DNA of 64,000 nucleotides. Origin: an uncultured Pelagibacteraceae bacterium (GTDB lineage Bacteria > Pseudomonadota > Alphaproteobacteria > Pelagibacterales > Pelagibacteraceae). The stretch covers positions 32,491 through 96,490 of the forward strand of contig CABZAZ010000004.1 in NCBI GenBank assembly GCA_902523895.1, read 5' to 3'. The notes beneath the pieces are model-generated. The model worked only from the letters and a program-made list of their open reading frames with translations. It was not told where the DNA came from and made no database searches. A program made the position numbers and the translations under genes. Below, one piece after another: positions 1 through 9,066 of this stretch. Position 1 is the first letter of the stretch. Each line of letters starts with the position of its first letter.

Positions 1-31
1 TTATAAAATCTTTTTCAGAATTATGTAACAT
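1..31 (-). CDS. gcvP: glycine dehydrogenase (decarboxylating), N-terminus only (partial)
   Basis: The minus strand opens a frame with ATG at 31-29 whose A is shared with the gcvH stop (TAATG junction), reading [10 protein letters not shown] before the window ends. It follows gcvT and gcvH on the same strand, where gcvP is expected. GcvP is the pyridoxal-phosphate P-protein of the glycine cleavage complex. Only ten residues are visible, so the identity rests on gene order rather than on a domain. Confidence 0.6.
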   Translation of the reverse strand, partial: MLHNSEKDFI

Positions 32-411
32 TATGTTGTAGTCTCCTTTGCAAACTTATCATATTCATCTTTACTCATTAGAGAATCCATCTCAGACTTA
101 TCTTTAATTCTAAGTTTAAAGAACCATGCGATATTTTCTGGATCTTGATTTATAATTGATGGGTTATCGACTATGCTTGGGTTGGTTTCTACCACTTCTC
201 CACCTACTGGAGTATAAACATCACTTGCAGCTTTTGTCGACTCAACTACTCCTGCTGTTCCATCTTTTTCTAATTTTGAACCTTTTTCTGGAAGTTCAGC
301 AAACACAATATCACCTAACAACTCAGTAGCATGCTGAGTAATCCCTATTGTTGCAATATCTCCTTCAAGTCTAATCCATTCATGTTCTTTAGAATATTTA
401 ACTTCACTCAT
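31..411 (-). CDS. gcvH: glycine cleavage system H protein
   Basis: Lipoyl carrier protein that shuttles the aminomethyl group between the P, T and L proteins of the glycine cleavage complex in the cytoplasm. At 126 residues it has the family length. The lipoylation site is visible as Lys60 in the ESTKAASD motif, with the usual upstream G-VVES context and a downstream P-GGEV turn. Its ATG overlaps the end of gcvT and its stop overlaps the gcvP start, so the three genes are one translationally coupled operon, presumably controlled by the glycine riboswitch ahead of gcvT. Confidence 0.96.
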   Translation of the reverse strand: MSEVKYSKEHEWIRLEGDIATIGITQHATELLGDIVFAELPEKGSKLEKDGTAGVVESTKAASDVYTPVGGEVVETNPSIVDNPSIINQDPENIAWFFKLRIKDKSEMDSLMSKDEYDKFAKETTT

Positions 412-1514
412 TCATTCGATCCTTTCACATAACTTTTTTTATAAAATGGTAAACTGCAAATGCTTGCTGCATGTTTTTTTCCTCTAACCTCTAAAAAGAC
501 TTTAGTATTTTTTTTTGAGAATTCATTTTCTACATAGCCCATTGCTACAGGTCCATTTACACTTGGCCCAAATGTACCACTAGTAATCTCCCCAATATGA
601 GCATCTGATTGATTAAATATCTTTGTTTTTTCTCTAGCAATTACTCTTCCCTCAGGTTTTATTCCAACTCTAATTTTAGTGACACCGTTATTCAATTGTT
701 TAATAATAATGTCTGAACCAATAAAGTCTCCTTTAGATATTCTCTCTTTTGAAATTGCCCACTTTAAATTTGCTTCTACCGGGGTTTTTTCTTTATCAAG
801 ATCGTTACCGTACAAACATAAGCCAGCTTCTAATCTTAAAGTGTCTCTTGCTCCTAAACCAACTAGCTTTGAACCTTTATCAATTAATTCTCTAGTCAAT
901 TTACTCACGAAATTATTTGAAATTGATATCTCGAAACCATCTTCACCTGTATACCCAGATCGAGTAATGTATACTTTCTGATTATCAAATAAGAACCAGT
1001 TTCCAGACATAAAATTTAAATCTTTTACTCCATCAATGACATCATTTAAGATTTGCGATGATTTAGGTCCCTGAATTGCTATTAAGGATCTATTTTCGTC
1101 CAAAACCATTTTGTACTTTTCTTTTAAAAGTTCCTTCAAAATTTTAAAATCATTGTCTTTACACGCTGCATTAAGAATTATTAAAAAACCTTCATTAATT
1201 TTTGTAATGATTAAATCATCTTGTATCCCAGCATCTTTATCCATTAAGAAGCTGTATTTTGAATGATTTAGTTTCAAATTTTTCAAATCTAATGGGAAAA
1301 TTTTTTCTAGATCTCTAATTAGTTCATCACCACCATAAATAAATAATTGACCCATATGTGAAACATCAAAAATACCAGAGTGATTTCTTGTGAATTTATG
1401 CTCCTCTACAATACCTTCGGAATATTGGATTGGCATCTGATAACCTGCAAATTCAACAAATTTAGCATTATAATCTTGATGTAATTGGTAAAGCGATGTT
1501 TTTTTTGTTTCCAT
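408..1514 (-). CDS. gcvT: aminomethyltransferase (glycine cleavage T protein)
   Basis: Tetrahydrofolate-dependent T protein, releasing ammonia and making 5,10-methylene-THF from the aminomethyl-lipoyl H protein. At 368 residues it has the normal length. Near residue 50 it carries the conserved [10 protein letters not shown] segment, and near residue 95 the GIQDDLI segment that holds the catalytic Asp of the family; a GYTGEDGFE motif follows in the middle. It is the first gene of gcvT-gcvH-gcvP. The ATG at 1514 is close behind the tandem glycine riboswitch, which should switch the operon on when glycine accumulates. Confidence 0.96.
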   Translation of the reverse strand: METKKTSLYQLHQDYNAKFVEFAGYQMPIQYSEGIVEEHKFTRNHSGIFDVSHMGQLFIYGGDELIRDLEKIFPLDLKNLKLNHSKYSFLMDKDAGIQDDLIITKINEGFLIILNAACKDNDFKILKELLKEKYKMVLDENRSLIAIQGPKSSQILNDVIDGVKDLNFMSGNWFLFDNQKVYITRSGYTGEDGFEISISNNFVSKLTRELIDKGSKLVGLGARDTLRLEAGLCLYGNDLDKEKTPVEANLKWAISKERISKGDFIGSDIIIKQLNNGVTKIRVGIKPEGRVIAREKTKIFNQSDAHIGEITSGTFGPSVNGPVAMGYVENEFSKKNTKVFLEVRGKKHAASICSLPFYKKSYVKGSNE

Positions 1515-1537
1515 ATTAACTCATTATACCCATCTGT

Positions 1538-1678
1538 ATATTTGCCTGAGAGTTTTGCTCCTTCGGCGAGAATTAAATCTCTTTCCAGAGTTAATATGTT
1601 ACGGTCCTTTTTGCCTGAGAGATTCCTGGGCAGTTGCTCCTTCGGCGCTACGATAATTTGTAGTCTCTCCCGTAAGTC
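1538..1678 (-). promoter_or_regulatory. tandem glycine riboswitch upstream of gcvT
   Basis: On the minus strand two successive copies of the glycine aptamer core can be read: CCGAAGGAGCAA followed by CTCTCAGGCAA. In transcript order the first aptamer lies about 1678-1610 and the second about 1592-1540, separated by a short linker. The two-aptamer layout just before gcvT is the classical arrangement for this riboswitch, where glycine normally activates the cleavage operon. No clear terminator is seen between the second aptamer and the gcvT ATG, so control may act on translation. Confidence 0.93.
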
Positions 1679-1704
1679 AATAGTCCTATAAGTGACACAA
1701 AATG

Positions 1705-2583
1705 TCAATTGGAAACGATTGCCTTAGGCTTTTTTAAAAGTGTGTAAAACTGTAGTAATACAGCAAATAGTATTATTGCTCCTCCTATCAATCCATACAA
1801 TGAAGGTATTTCGTTAACGAAAAGAAAAGCCCAAATAGGACCGAGAACAGATTCGGATAACATGATTATTCCGACCATTGCGGAAGGAGTTGTTCTTGCG
1901 CCAATTGTAATAAATATAAAACCAAAACCTATTTGAAAAAAACCAGCCAAAAAACCTAAAAAAATATCATGAGGTGAAATCATTATTGTGGGTGAAAGGG
2001 ATAAACCGATAAGACATGAGCTTATACCTGCAACGAATTGTGCTGGGACCATATCTACAGATGGAAATTTTCTAACAATCATTATCAAAACTGCAAATGT
2101 AATTGGCATTGTGAAAGCTGCTAAATTTCCAGATAATTCTCCTGGAGATAATGAATTTCCAACCATTAAAAGTACGCCAGACATTGCTAAAACAATTGAG
2201 ATCAACGTTATTAAGTTAATTTTTTCTTTTAAGAAAAAGAAACCAAATATAGCTAAAAATAAAATTTGAAGTGATATAATAAAATTAGTATTTGCAACTG
2301 TAGTATTATACATCGCAAAAACATAACCACAAAAACCAATAGATAATATTAATCCACCAATAAAACCTGGCAATCCAGAGTCATAAAAAGATTTAAAAAC
2401 TTTGCTTTTATAACTGATTATCAAAAAAGTTAAAACAGTAAGGGAGAAAAATAAGGATCTCCAAAATAATATTTGCCATAATGTTGCTCCCTCAAAAGAT
2501 TTTACTATTAGTCCACCAAAGCTTAAACTAAGTGCACCAAAGAATATCAGTAATGGACCGGGTAAACTTTTTAAAATATTCAT
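1705..2583 (-). CDS. EamA/DMT-family transporter
   Basis: A 292-residue integral membrane protein with about ten hydrophobic segments arranged as two similar halves, typical of EamA (drug/metabolite transporter) exporters. Substrate cannot be read from sequence. Its start overlaps the pxpC stop (shared base at 2583), so it probably belongs to the pxpB-pxpC transcript and could move a related amino-acid derivative. That link is inference from gene order only. Confidence 0.88.
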   Translation of the reverse strand: MNILKSLPGPLLIFFGALSLSFGGLIVKSFEGATLWQILFWRSLFFSLTVLTFLIISYKSKVFKSFYDSGLPGFIGGLILSIGFCGYVFAMYNTTVANTNFIISLQILFLAIFGFFFLKEKINLITLISIVLAMSGVLLMVGNSLSPGELSGNLAAFTMPITFAVLIMIVRKFPSVDMVPAQFVAGISSCLIGLSLSPTIMISPHDIFLGFLAGFFQIGFGFIFITIGARTTPSAMVGIIMLSESVLGPIWAFLFVNEIPSLYGLIGGAIILFAVLLQFYTLLKKPKAIVSN

Positions 2584-3527
2584 TAAATTTGTGAAATTAA
2601 ATTTTGAGTCTCTAAGTCATACAATTTAAAAAGAGTTTCTGCACTACTTAAATCGACCTCCTGAAATTTGACTCTGGAGCCAGGAGTTAATTGAACTAAT
2701 TTATCATAATCAGCACTTATAACGACGCCGATTTTAGGATATCCCCCTATAGTTCCATGATCTGAAAGCATGATTATTGGATTACCATCAGCCGGCACTT
2801 GTATCACCCCCTTAATTAAGCCCTCAGATCTAATATTAGTATCAATTATATTTTCTATTTTTTTTCCCTCTAATCTCATTCCCATACGATCAGATAATTT
2901 AGAAACTTTAAATTCATTTTTAAAAAAAATTTTCTTACCCTCTTCAGAAAAATAATTGAAATTTGTGCCTTTAATTACTCTAATATTTTCTATCTTTGTA
3001 TTAACATAATTTAGTTTTCTAAGCACAAAGTTATTATTAATTTCTTTAACATTAATTTTTTGGTTAACAGATAACTTTTCTCCATTATTGGATCCTAACT
3101 TTGCTTTAGTATTAGTTGAACAACTAGACCATTGAAATTGTAAATCAAATGTACCACTGATTGCTATATATCCATAAACGGATTTATTAGTTGATAAAAT
3201 ATCTAGCTCGTCATAATTTTCTAAAATAAATGATTGATAACATTCTCCATCAATTAAATTATCACCTTTTTTAATTTTGAAACTGACATCGCCAGTAATA
3301 GCAATATTAATTTTATCTCCATGATATTTCAAATGAGGGCCTTGATAAGCAAATTCTATCACTGGATCATTATGATCATTTCCAACAAGTTTATTAGCCA
3401 ATAAATAATTTCTATTATCCATAGCTCCACTGAATGGGACTCCTATATGATAGAGATTGCTCCTTCCAAGATCTTGGAAAGTTGAATTAATACCTGCCCT
3501 TATAATTTCAAAATAATTTTTATTCAT
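2583..3527 (-). CDS. pxpC: 5-oxoprolinase subunit C (biotin-dependent carboxyltransferase domain family)
   Basis: Member of the KipA/PxpC family (allophanate-hydrolase subunit 2 fold), which with PxpA and PxpB converts 5-oxoproline plus ATP to glutamate. It has the family signature near the N-terminus (GVPFSGAMDNRNYLLANKL) and the conserved central MLSDHGTIGGYPKIGVV segment. At 314 residues it has the expected length. Its ATG lies inside the end of pxpB (8-nt overlap), and pxpA is divergent next door, so all three subunits are present. Confidence 0.9.
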   Translation of the reverse strand: MNKNYFEIIRAGINSTFQDLGRSNLYHIGVPFSGAMDNRNYLLANKLVGNDHNDPVIEFAYQGPHLKYHGDKINIAITGDVSFKIKKGDNLIDGECYQSFILENYDELDILSTNKSVYGYIAISGTFDLQFQWSSCSTNTKAKLGSNNGEKLSVNQKINVKEINNNFVLRKLNYVNTKIENIRVIKGTNFNYFSEEGKKIFFKNEFKVSKLSDRMGMRLEGKKIENIIDTNIRSEGLIKGVIQVPADGNPIIMLSDHGTIGGYPKIGVVISADYDKLVQLTPGSRVKFQEVDLSSAETLFKLYDLETQNLISQI

Positions 3528-4194
3528 GATAATTTTGATATTTTTCTTTACTAATTCTTTTGAATGTAACTAAATCGCCCGGATTAATTAAATTGGGTTC
3601 TTTTTCTTTAGTGTTATCAAAAATATTTAATGGAGTATTTCCAATGATATTCCATCCCCCAGGGCTTTCAAAAGTGTAGATATTAGCGAATTGCTCAGTC
3701 AAACCAATTGAACCCTTTGGAACTTTAACCCTAGGAGTATCAAGACGTTTTGCTCTAAGATTTTCATCTAAATCTCCAAGAAAAGGCATTCCTGCAATAA
3801 AACCTGTCATATAGCAAAAAAATTCTTTTTCAAAAAAACTTTCATATATTTTTTCCTCTTTCATCTTTAGTTTTTCTTCTAATCTTTTTATGTCTAGAGA
3901 AAATTCTTTCTCACAACAAACAGGAATTTCAAATTTTTTATTTTGAATACTATCACCTTTAATAATCTCAATATTATCAATAATCTTTTTTAGTTTATTA
4001 AAATTAATTTTTTTAAGATCAAAAGAAATAATCAATTTATTATATGATGGGGTAAGATTATTTATTCCTGGAATATTTTTTTTTTGAATAGTTTTAAAGT
4101 ATTTGATTACGTGAGTGTTAATGTCTTTATTTATCTCTTTACCAAAATCACAATATAAAGCTGCGTCACCAAGATTTGATATATTTTTTATCAT
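3520..4194 (-). CDS. pxpB: 5-oxoprolinase subunit B
   Basis: KipI/PxpB family protein (allophanate-hydrolase subunit 1 fold), 224 residues. The diagnostic C-terminal half is intact: GFIAGMPFLGDL, then PRVKVPKGSIGL and a TFESPGGWNIIGNTP segment. It overlaps pxpC and is divergent from pxpA with only 21 bp between the start codons, so the two promoters must overlap the opposing genes or leaders. The N-terminal half is more diverged and lysine-rich, as often in AT-rich genomes. Confidence 0.9.
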   Translation of the reverse strand: MIKNISNLGDAALYCDFGKEINKDINTHVIKYFKTIQKKNIPGINNLTPSYNKLIISFDLKKINFNKLKKIIDNIEIIKGDSIQNKKFEIPVCCEKEFSLDIKRLEEKLKMKEEKIYESFFEKEFFCYMTGFIAGMPFLGDLDENLRAKRLDTPRVKVPKGSIGLTEQFANIYTFESPGGWNIIGNTPLNIFDNTKEKEPNLINPGDLVTFKRISKEKYQNYHE

Positions 4195-4215
4195 GCCATG
4201 TTATACTGAAGAAAA

Positions 4216-4995
4216 ATGAGTATTGAAATTAATATAAATTGTGATTTAGGCGAGAAATCTAAACATCATTCTAATAAGCATGATCCTGAATTACTTGAGA
4301 TAGTTAATTCAGCAAATATAGCATGTGGTTATCATGCAGGTGATGAGGAAACTATGAATCAAGTCGTAGAAATATCAAAAAAAAATGGTGTCAGTATAGG
4401 AGCACATCCATCTTTTAATGATCCTGAAAATTTTGGGAGAGAACGAATGAATTTATCCTCTTCTGAATTAGAAAAATTAATAACTGATCAATATGAAATT
4501 CTTCAAACAATTTCGTCTAACTATGGTGAAAATGTAACTCATATAAAACCACACGGAGCTTTAAATAATATGGCATGTGAAGATATTGATTTAGCAACGA
4601 CTTTAGCAACAGTAATTAAAAAAATAAATCCAGAGTTGATTTATTTAGTGCCAACTGGATCTAAAATGGAACAAGCTGCTAAAAAATTAGATATGAAAAT
4701 TGCTTGTGAAATATTTGCTGATAGAAATTATGAAGATGATGGAAATCTTGTATCAAGAAAAAAACCTCATGCTTTAATCACTGACCCAGAGCTAGCAAAA
4801 AAACATGTATTAAAGATGGTACAAACTCAGTCACTTAATTGTCACAGTGGGAAACAAATACCTTGTGAAATCGATTCTGTATGTATACATGGCGATAATA
4901 TTAGTTCTTTGGAAACAGCTAAATCTATAAGAAAAAATTTACTGGATAATGGACTAAAACTAGAAACATTAAATAAAATGAAAAAATTTATATGA
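4216..4995 (+). CDS. pxpA: 5-oxoprolinase subunit A (LamB/YcsF family)
   Basis: The LamB/YcsF family is the catalytic partner in ATP-dependent opening of 5-oxoproline to glutamate. The N-terminus has the family pattern NINCDLGE, followed by SANIACGYHAGD and SIGAHPSFNDPENFGR, and later an IKPHGALNN motif, all with conserved His and Asp residues. At 259 residues it is full length. It is transcribed away from pxpB-pxpC; its last codons overlap the next gene (ATGA), suggesting coupling to the TPR protein. Confidence 0.93.
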   Translation: MSIEININCDLGEKSKHHSNKHDPELLEIVNSANIACGYHAGDEETMNQVVEISKKNGVSIGAHPSFNDPENFGRERMNLSSSELEKLITDQYEILQTISSNYGENVTHIKPHGALNNMACEDIDLATTLATVIKKINPELIYLVPTGSKMEQAAKKLDMKIACEIFADRNYEDDGNLVSRKKPHALITDPELAKKHVLKMVQTQSLNCHSGKQIPCEIDSVCIHGDNISSLETAKSIRKNLLDNGLKLETLNKMKKFI

Positions 4996-5480
4996 TTAAA
5001 AATTTACTAATTTCACTATTTATATCTACTTTAGTAGTCTCAAGCTCATATGCTGCAGGATCGAGCGACAGTGGTTCCTCTAAAACTAAAACAAAATATG
5101 ATATGGCAGTTACACATATTAAAGCAGCAAAAAATTTTGAAAAAAAAGATAAGTTAGAAAAAGCAAAAAAAAGTTATTTGAAAGCACAAAAATTATTGGT
5201 TCAATCTAACAAAAATTTTCCAAATAAAGCTGATACATTAAATTATCTTGGTTTTACAACTCGAAAGCTTGGTGATTTTGAAAATGGTGAAAAATTTTAT
5301 TTACAAGGATTAAAAATTGATCCAAAGCATATAGGCATAAATGAATACCTTGGTGAACTATATGTAGCCACGAATAGACACAATCTTGCAGTTGAAAGAC
5401 TTGAAGTTTTAAAAAGTTGTAATTGTAAAGAATATGACCAGTTAAAAGCAGTTATAGCTGGTGAAAAATCAAAATATTAA
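4992..5480 (+). CDS. secreted TPR-repeat protein
   Basis: A 162-residue protein with a clear signal peptide (about residues 1-21, ending SYA) followed by a Gly/Ser-rich linker and about three tetratricopeptide-like helix pairs (residues ~35-145), including the pattern LNYLGFTTRKLGDFENGEKF. It is expected to be periplasmic and to act as a protein-binding scaffold. The start overlaps the pxpA stop by 4 nt. Function unknown; a pair of Cys near the C-terminus (SCNC) is notable. Confidence 0.75.
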   Translation: MIKNLLISLFISTLVVSSSYAAGSSDSGSSKTKTKYDMAVTHIKAAKNFEKKDKLEKAKKSYLKAQKLLVQSNKNFPNKADTLNYLGFTTRKLGDFENGEKFYLQGLKIDPKHIGINEYLGELYVATNRHNLAVERLEVLKSCNCKEYDQLKAVIAGEKSKY

Positions 5481-5540
5481 TTACTAGTAATAGACAACAG
5501 AAATCTAACAATTATAATTGTCCTTTAAAATAATATTACC

Positions 5541-6152
5541 TTGTTAGAAGAATCACTCATACTCTTACAGATCATTTTCATTGATATTATCTTAGCTGCA
5601 GATAATGCAATCATAATTGGTTTAATCGCTGCAAATTTTGTACCTAAAAATAGAAAATTAATTATTTTTTGGGGTGTAGTTGGTGCACTTGTTTTTAAAG
5701 TTTTATTCGCTATTTTTGCTACTTACCTTTTTCAGTTTTATTGGGTTAAAATAATTGGTGGTCTTCTTTTAATCTGGATTGTTAATGATCTAAGAAAAGA
5801 TTTATTTGAAATTAAAAAGATTAAATCACCTACTAAAAAATCAAAAGAACCTTCATTTATTAAAAGTATTTATAAAGTCCTTTTTGCAGATATAACTATT
5901 AGTTTTGATAACGTCATTGGTGTTGTGGGTGCTGCAAAAGGTAACTTTGGTTATATGATGTTTGGACTGATCTTGTCAGTTGTTTTGACTGGTGCGTTAG
6001 CTACTTATTTAGCTAATTATATTCAAAGACATCTTTGGATTGCCTATATTGGTTTAGGTTTTATTTTGCTTGTAGCTTTACAGTTGATTATTGGTGGATT
6101 AAGTGATTATGGTGTTTTATCAATTAATGAAACCTTTAAAAAATACTTCTAA
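5541..6152 (+). CDS. TerC/YjbE-family integral membrane protein
   Basis: A 203-residue protein of the TerC superfamily with six or so transmembrane segments in two halves. Each half has the same acidic signature: D15-x5-D21-N22 in the first and D117-x5-D123-N124 in the second, the residues proposed to handle metal ions in this superfamily. A basic cytoplasmic loop (residues ~84-106) joins the halves. The start is TTG. Members of the family are implicated in manganese or other metal export; the exact ion here is not deducible. Confidence 0.85.
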   Translation: MLEESLILLQIIFIDIILAADNAIIIGLIAANFVPKNRKLIIFWGVVGALVFKVLFAIFATYLFQFYWVKIIGGLLLIWIVNDLRKDLFEIKKIKSPTKKSKEPSFIKSIYKVLFADITISFDNVIGVVGAAKGNFGYMMFGLILSVVLTGALATYLANYIQRHLWIAYIGLGFILLVALQLIIGGLSDYGVLSINETFKKYF

Positions 6153-6161
6153 TCAAAAAAA

Positions 6162-7019
6162 TTGCCACTTAAACACTTACTCATTTTAATTTTCATAATG
6201 ATTGCTCATGGAAGTGCGTTTCCTGTTGCTAAGCTAGCTCTTAATAATTCTGTTCCGCCTATTCTAATGGCATCATTAAGAATGGGATTAGTATTTTTAT
6301 TACTAATACCTTTTTGGAAATTTAAATTACCAAATAAGAAGTTTATCAAACCTTTAATTTTATTTTCAATATCTATGGGTGTTTTAGTTTATGTATTTAT
6401 GAATTTGTCGTTATTTCATTCCTCAATAATTACTCCTATAATTTTTGGATCTCAACTTGCGATACCGTTTGGAATACTTGCAAGCGCGTTTTTATTAAAT
6501 GAAAATATTAGTAAAAATAAATGGATTTTGATTTTCACATCATTTGTTGGAATAGTCATAATCTTTTTTGATCCGAAATTAACAGAAAACTATTTAGGTT
6601 TATTTTTTGCTAGTCTTATGGCTTTATTTTTTGGACTAGCACAAGTTTATTCCCGGCAACTAAAAGAGCTGCCAATAAGTATGATAAATGCCAGTACAGG
6701 TATTTTTGGTTTTATAATACTCATAATTATTTCAGTTTTAATTGAGGGTAATGTTCAAGAAAACATTGAGAAAATAAATTTTGAGTCGTGGATGCTCATA
6801 TCTTATCAAGCAGTGATAGTATCTTTATGTGCACACCTGCTGATGTTTTATCTCTATAAATTTTATACTGTTGGTAAGATTTTTCCTTTTTATTCTCTCT
6901 TTCCAATATTTGGAATAATTCTTACATATCTAGTTTTTGGTGAAGTGCCGACTATTTTGTTCATATTGGGTGGAATAATAGTAATTACTTCAGTGTTTTT
7001 TCTACATAAAATTAAATAA
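6162..7019 (+). CDS. EamA/DMT-family transporter
   Basis: Second EamA-type exporter of the window, 285 residues, about ten transmembrane segments, with the family's N-terminal pattern HGSAFPVAKLAL. The start is TTG at 6162, nine bases after the TerC-like stop, so the two genes are likely co-transcribed. Substrate unknown. Confidence 0.87.
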   Translation: MPLKHLLILIFIMIAHGSAFPVAKLALNNSVPPILMASLRMGLVFLLLIPFWKFKLPNKKFIKPLILFSISMGVLVYVFMNLSLFHSSIITPIIFGSQLAIPFGILASAFLLNENISKNKWILIFTSFVGIVIIFFDPKLTENYLGLFFASLMALFFGLAQVYSRQLKELPISMINASTGIFGFIILIIISVLIEGNVQENIEKINFESWMLISYQAVIVSLCAHLLMFYLYKFYTVGKIFPFYSLFPIFGIILTYLVFGEVPTILFILGGIIVITSVFFLHKIK

Positions 7020-7094
7020 TTTGCTTATTGCAACTTTTTATAAATCAGATTTAATTTGGTTTTTAAAAATTGTTAACAATAAAAGAGGATAATA

Positions 7095-8276
7095 ATGAAA
7101 AAACTAATTGTAGCTGCATTTATATTTGTTTCTACTTTTACAACAAATGTTTTTGCAGAAGTAAAAATGGGAATTATATTAGGATTTACAGGTCCAATTG
7201 AATCCCTTACACCCGCAATGGCAGCATCTGCTGAGCTTGCTTTTAAAGAAGCATCAGATTCTGGATCATTACTTGGTGGTGAAAAAATTTCAGTTGTAAG
7301 AGCAGACTCAACTTGTGTTGATTCAGCTGCAGCAACAGCAGCAGCCGAAGGTGTTATTGCACAGGGTGTTGCAGCAATTATGGGAGCTGACTGTTCAGGT
7401 GTAACAGGTGCGATTGCAACTAATGTTGCAGTACCAAACGGTGTTGTAATGATTTCGCCTTCAGCAACATCTCCAGGTTTAACAACTCTTGATGATAAAG
7501 GATACTTTTTTAGAACAGCTCCTTCAGATGCAAGAGGTGGTCAAATCTTAGCAGATGTCACAAAAGACAGAAAAATTAAGAGTGTGGCAATTACATACAC
7601 AAATAACGACTATGGGAAAGGTTTAGCGGATGTTTATAAAGCAGCTGTTGAGGCTCATGGTATTAAGGTGACTACAGTAACTGCACACGAAGATGGCAAA
7701 GCAGACTATTCATCTGAAGTAGCAACGCTTGCTTCAGCAGGTGGAGATGCAGTAGCGGTAATAGGCTACTTAGACCAAGGTGGTAAAGGTATAATTCAAG
7801 CATCTTTAGACTCTGGTGCATTTGATAGATTTATTTTATCAGATGGTATGATTGGTCAATCATTAGTTGATGCATTTGGAAAAGATTTGAATAAATCTTT
7901 TGGTTCATTACCTGGTTCAACTGGAAAAGGAGCTGGAGTATTTGCTAAAGTTGCAAGTGCTGCTGGTATAGATAGTTCTGGTCCATACACAGGAGAATCT
8001 TATGATGCTGCCGCTTTAATAGTTTTAGCCATGCAAGCAGGTAACTCAACTGATAGAGCATCAATTGCAAAAAATGTAATGGATGTTGCTAATGGTCCTG
8101 GAACAAAAATTTACCCAGGTGAACTTAAAAAAGGTTTAGATCTATTGGCTAAAGGTAAAAAAGTTGACTACGAAGGTGCAACTGGAGTTACTTTTACAAG
8201 CGTCGGTGAAGCTGAAGGTTCTTTCTTAGAACAAGAAGTTAAAGGCGGAAAATTCAAAACTAAAAAACAAAGATAA
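7095..8276 (+). CDS. branched-chain amino acid type ABC transporter, periplasmic substrate-binding protein
   Basis: A 393-residue periplasmic binding protein of the LivJ/LivK (Peripla_BP_6) class: signal peptide (residues 1-21, ending VFA), then a two-lobed ligand-binding region. A good ribosome binding site (agagga) precedes the ATG, and a strong intrinsic terminator follows, suggesting a monocistronic, highly expressed gene. Its codons are relatively GC-richer than the neighbours, consistent with high expression. The permease and ATPase genes lie about 1.4 kb away on the opposite strand (livM-livH-livF-livG). The ligand could be a branched-chain or other amino acid, or urea-like compounds in this family. 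Confidence 0.9.
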   Translation: MKKLIVAAFIFVSTFTTNVFAEVKMGIILGFTGPIESLTPAMAASAELAFKEASDSGSLLGGEKISVVRADSTCVDSAAATAAAEGVIAQGVAAIMGADCSGVTGAIATNVAVPNGVVMISPSATSPGLTTLDDKGYFFRTAPSDARGGQILADVTKDRKIKSVAITYTNNDYGKGLADVYKAAVEAHGIKVTTVTAHEDGKADYSSEVATLASAGGDAVAVIGYLDQGGKGIIQASLDSGAFDRFILSDGMIGQSLVDAFGKDLNKSFGSLPGSTGKGAGVFAKVASAAGIDSSGPYTGESYDAAALIVLAMQAGNSTDRASIAKNVMDVANGPGTKIYPGELKKGLDLLAKGKKVDYEGATGVTFTSVGEAEGSFLEQEVKGGKFKTKKQR

Positions 8277-8296
8277 TTTTTTATCTTTAAGAAATT

Positions 8297-8331
8297 AAAC
8301 CCCTAACATTAATTTGTTAGGGGTTTTTTTT
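8297..8331 (+). terminator. Rho-independent terminator after the ABC binding-protein gene
   Basis: A 12-bp perfect stem AAACCCCTAACA / TGTTAGGGGTTT (8297-8308 and 8315-8326) with a 6-nt loop, followed by a T run. It begins 20 bp after the stop codon of the binding-protein gene and would end that transcript. Confidence 0.92.
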
Positions 8332-8378
8332 CATAAAAAAATATTGGTCCATTAGCAGTCAACTGATATAATTGTTTT

Positions 8379-8636
8379 ATGTCATCGTACCAAGAAATTT
8401 TAGATAAAGTTCCACAGTCTGTTAAAGATAAATTTTTAATAAAAAAAAGAGAAAGAGCTATTGAAATAGTTAAGGAAAAAATATCTAACTCAGGAAAAAG
8501 TATATCTGATTTTGATGATGATGAAATGGAAGGGATGATTGCAGATGAAGAACAAAATCTTAAAGGTGATCAATTAAAAACAATTTTGTTTAGTTTATTA
8601 ACAGCAGAAGGTCTCTCTTATTTAGCAAATCTTTAA
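8379..8636 (+). CDS. small conserved-looking protein of unknown function
   Basis: An 85-residue, charged, mostly helical protein, no signal peptide and no membrane segment. It has an acidic stretch (SDFDDDEMEG) in the middle. It is followed after a single base by the next ORF, so it starts a compact cluster of three or four small genes. I do not recognise a family. Confidence 0.65.
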   Translation: MSSYQEILDKVPQSVKDKFLIKKRERAIEIVKEKISNSGKSISDFDDDEMEGMIADEEQNLKGDQLKTILFSLLTAEGLSYLANL

Positions 8637-8637
8637 A

Positions 8638-9066
8638 ATGTATAAAAAAAGTTTGTTTGCAATAATTAGTACAAAGATCTTATTTTTTTTTAAACCTGAG
8701 CTTAAGAAAGTGTTTAGGAATATAATCTTGTGTTCATTATTTATAATATTATTAATATATTTTCACTCTGAGTATATTAACTGGTCCGAAATTTCTGGGA
8801 ACAGTCAATACTTGACTTTTTCATATATTTTAAAAAACATCTTAATATTATCATCTTTAATTTTATTATTTTTTAGTATCAAAAGATCAAAATTAAAAAA
8901 TGATGGGTTCGATAAATTTAGAAACAAAGATCTAAAAAGGGATTATGATAAAAAACTAAGTTCAAATAATGATAATAAATCAGAGATAAACGATGAATAC
9001 TTTGACAAATTTAGAAATAAGAAAAGATTAAGAACCACACAAGAAATTAAACTTAACAAAAAATGA
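8638..9066 (+). CDS. two-TM membrane protein with repeated FDKFRNK motif in its tail
   Basis: A 142-residue protein with two hydrophobic segments (about residues 28-44 and 62-80) and a highly charged C-terminal tail. The tail contains the same heptapeptide FDKFRNK twice, at residues ~91-97 and ~122-128. It overlaps the next gene by 4 nt (ATGA), and the next protein begins with a related FEKFRIK. No recognised family; the repeated motif suggests a short binding element displayed on the cytoplasmic side. Confidence 0.6.
   Translation: MYKKSLFAIISTKILFFFKPELKKVFRNIILCSLFIILLIYFHSEYINWSEISGNSQYLTFSYILKNILILSSLILLFFSIKRSKLKNDGFDKFRNKDLKRDYDKKLSSNNDNKSEINDEYFDKFRNKKRLRTTQEIKLNKK

Noticed and set aside
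1406-1708. ORFs of 100 and 68 residues over the gcvT leader (1406-1708 minus, 1485-1691 plus)
   Set aside because: They run through the tandem glycine riboswitch and the gcvT start in other frames; the conserved RNA explains the sequence.
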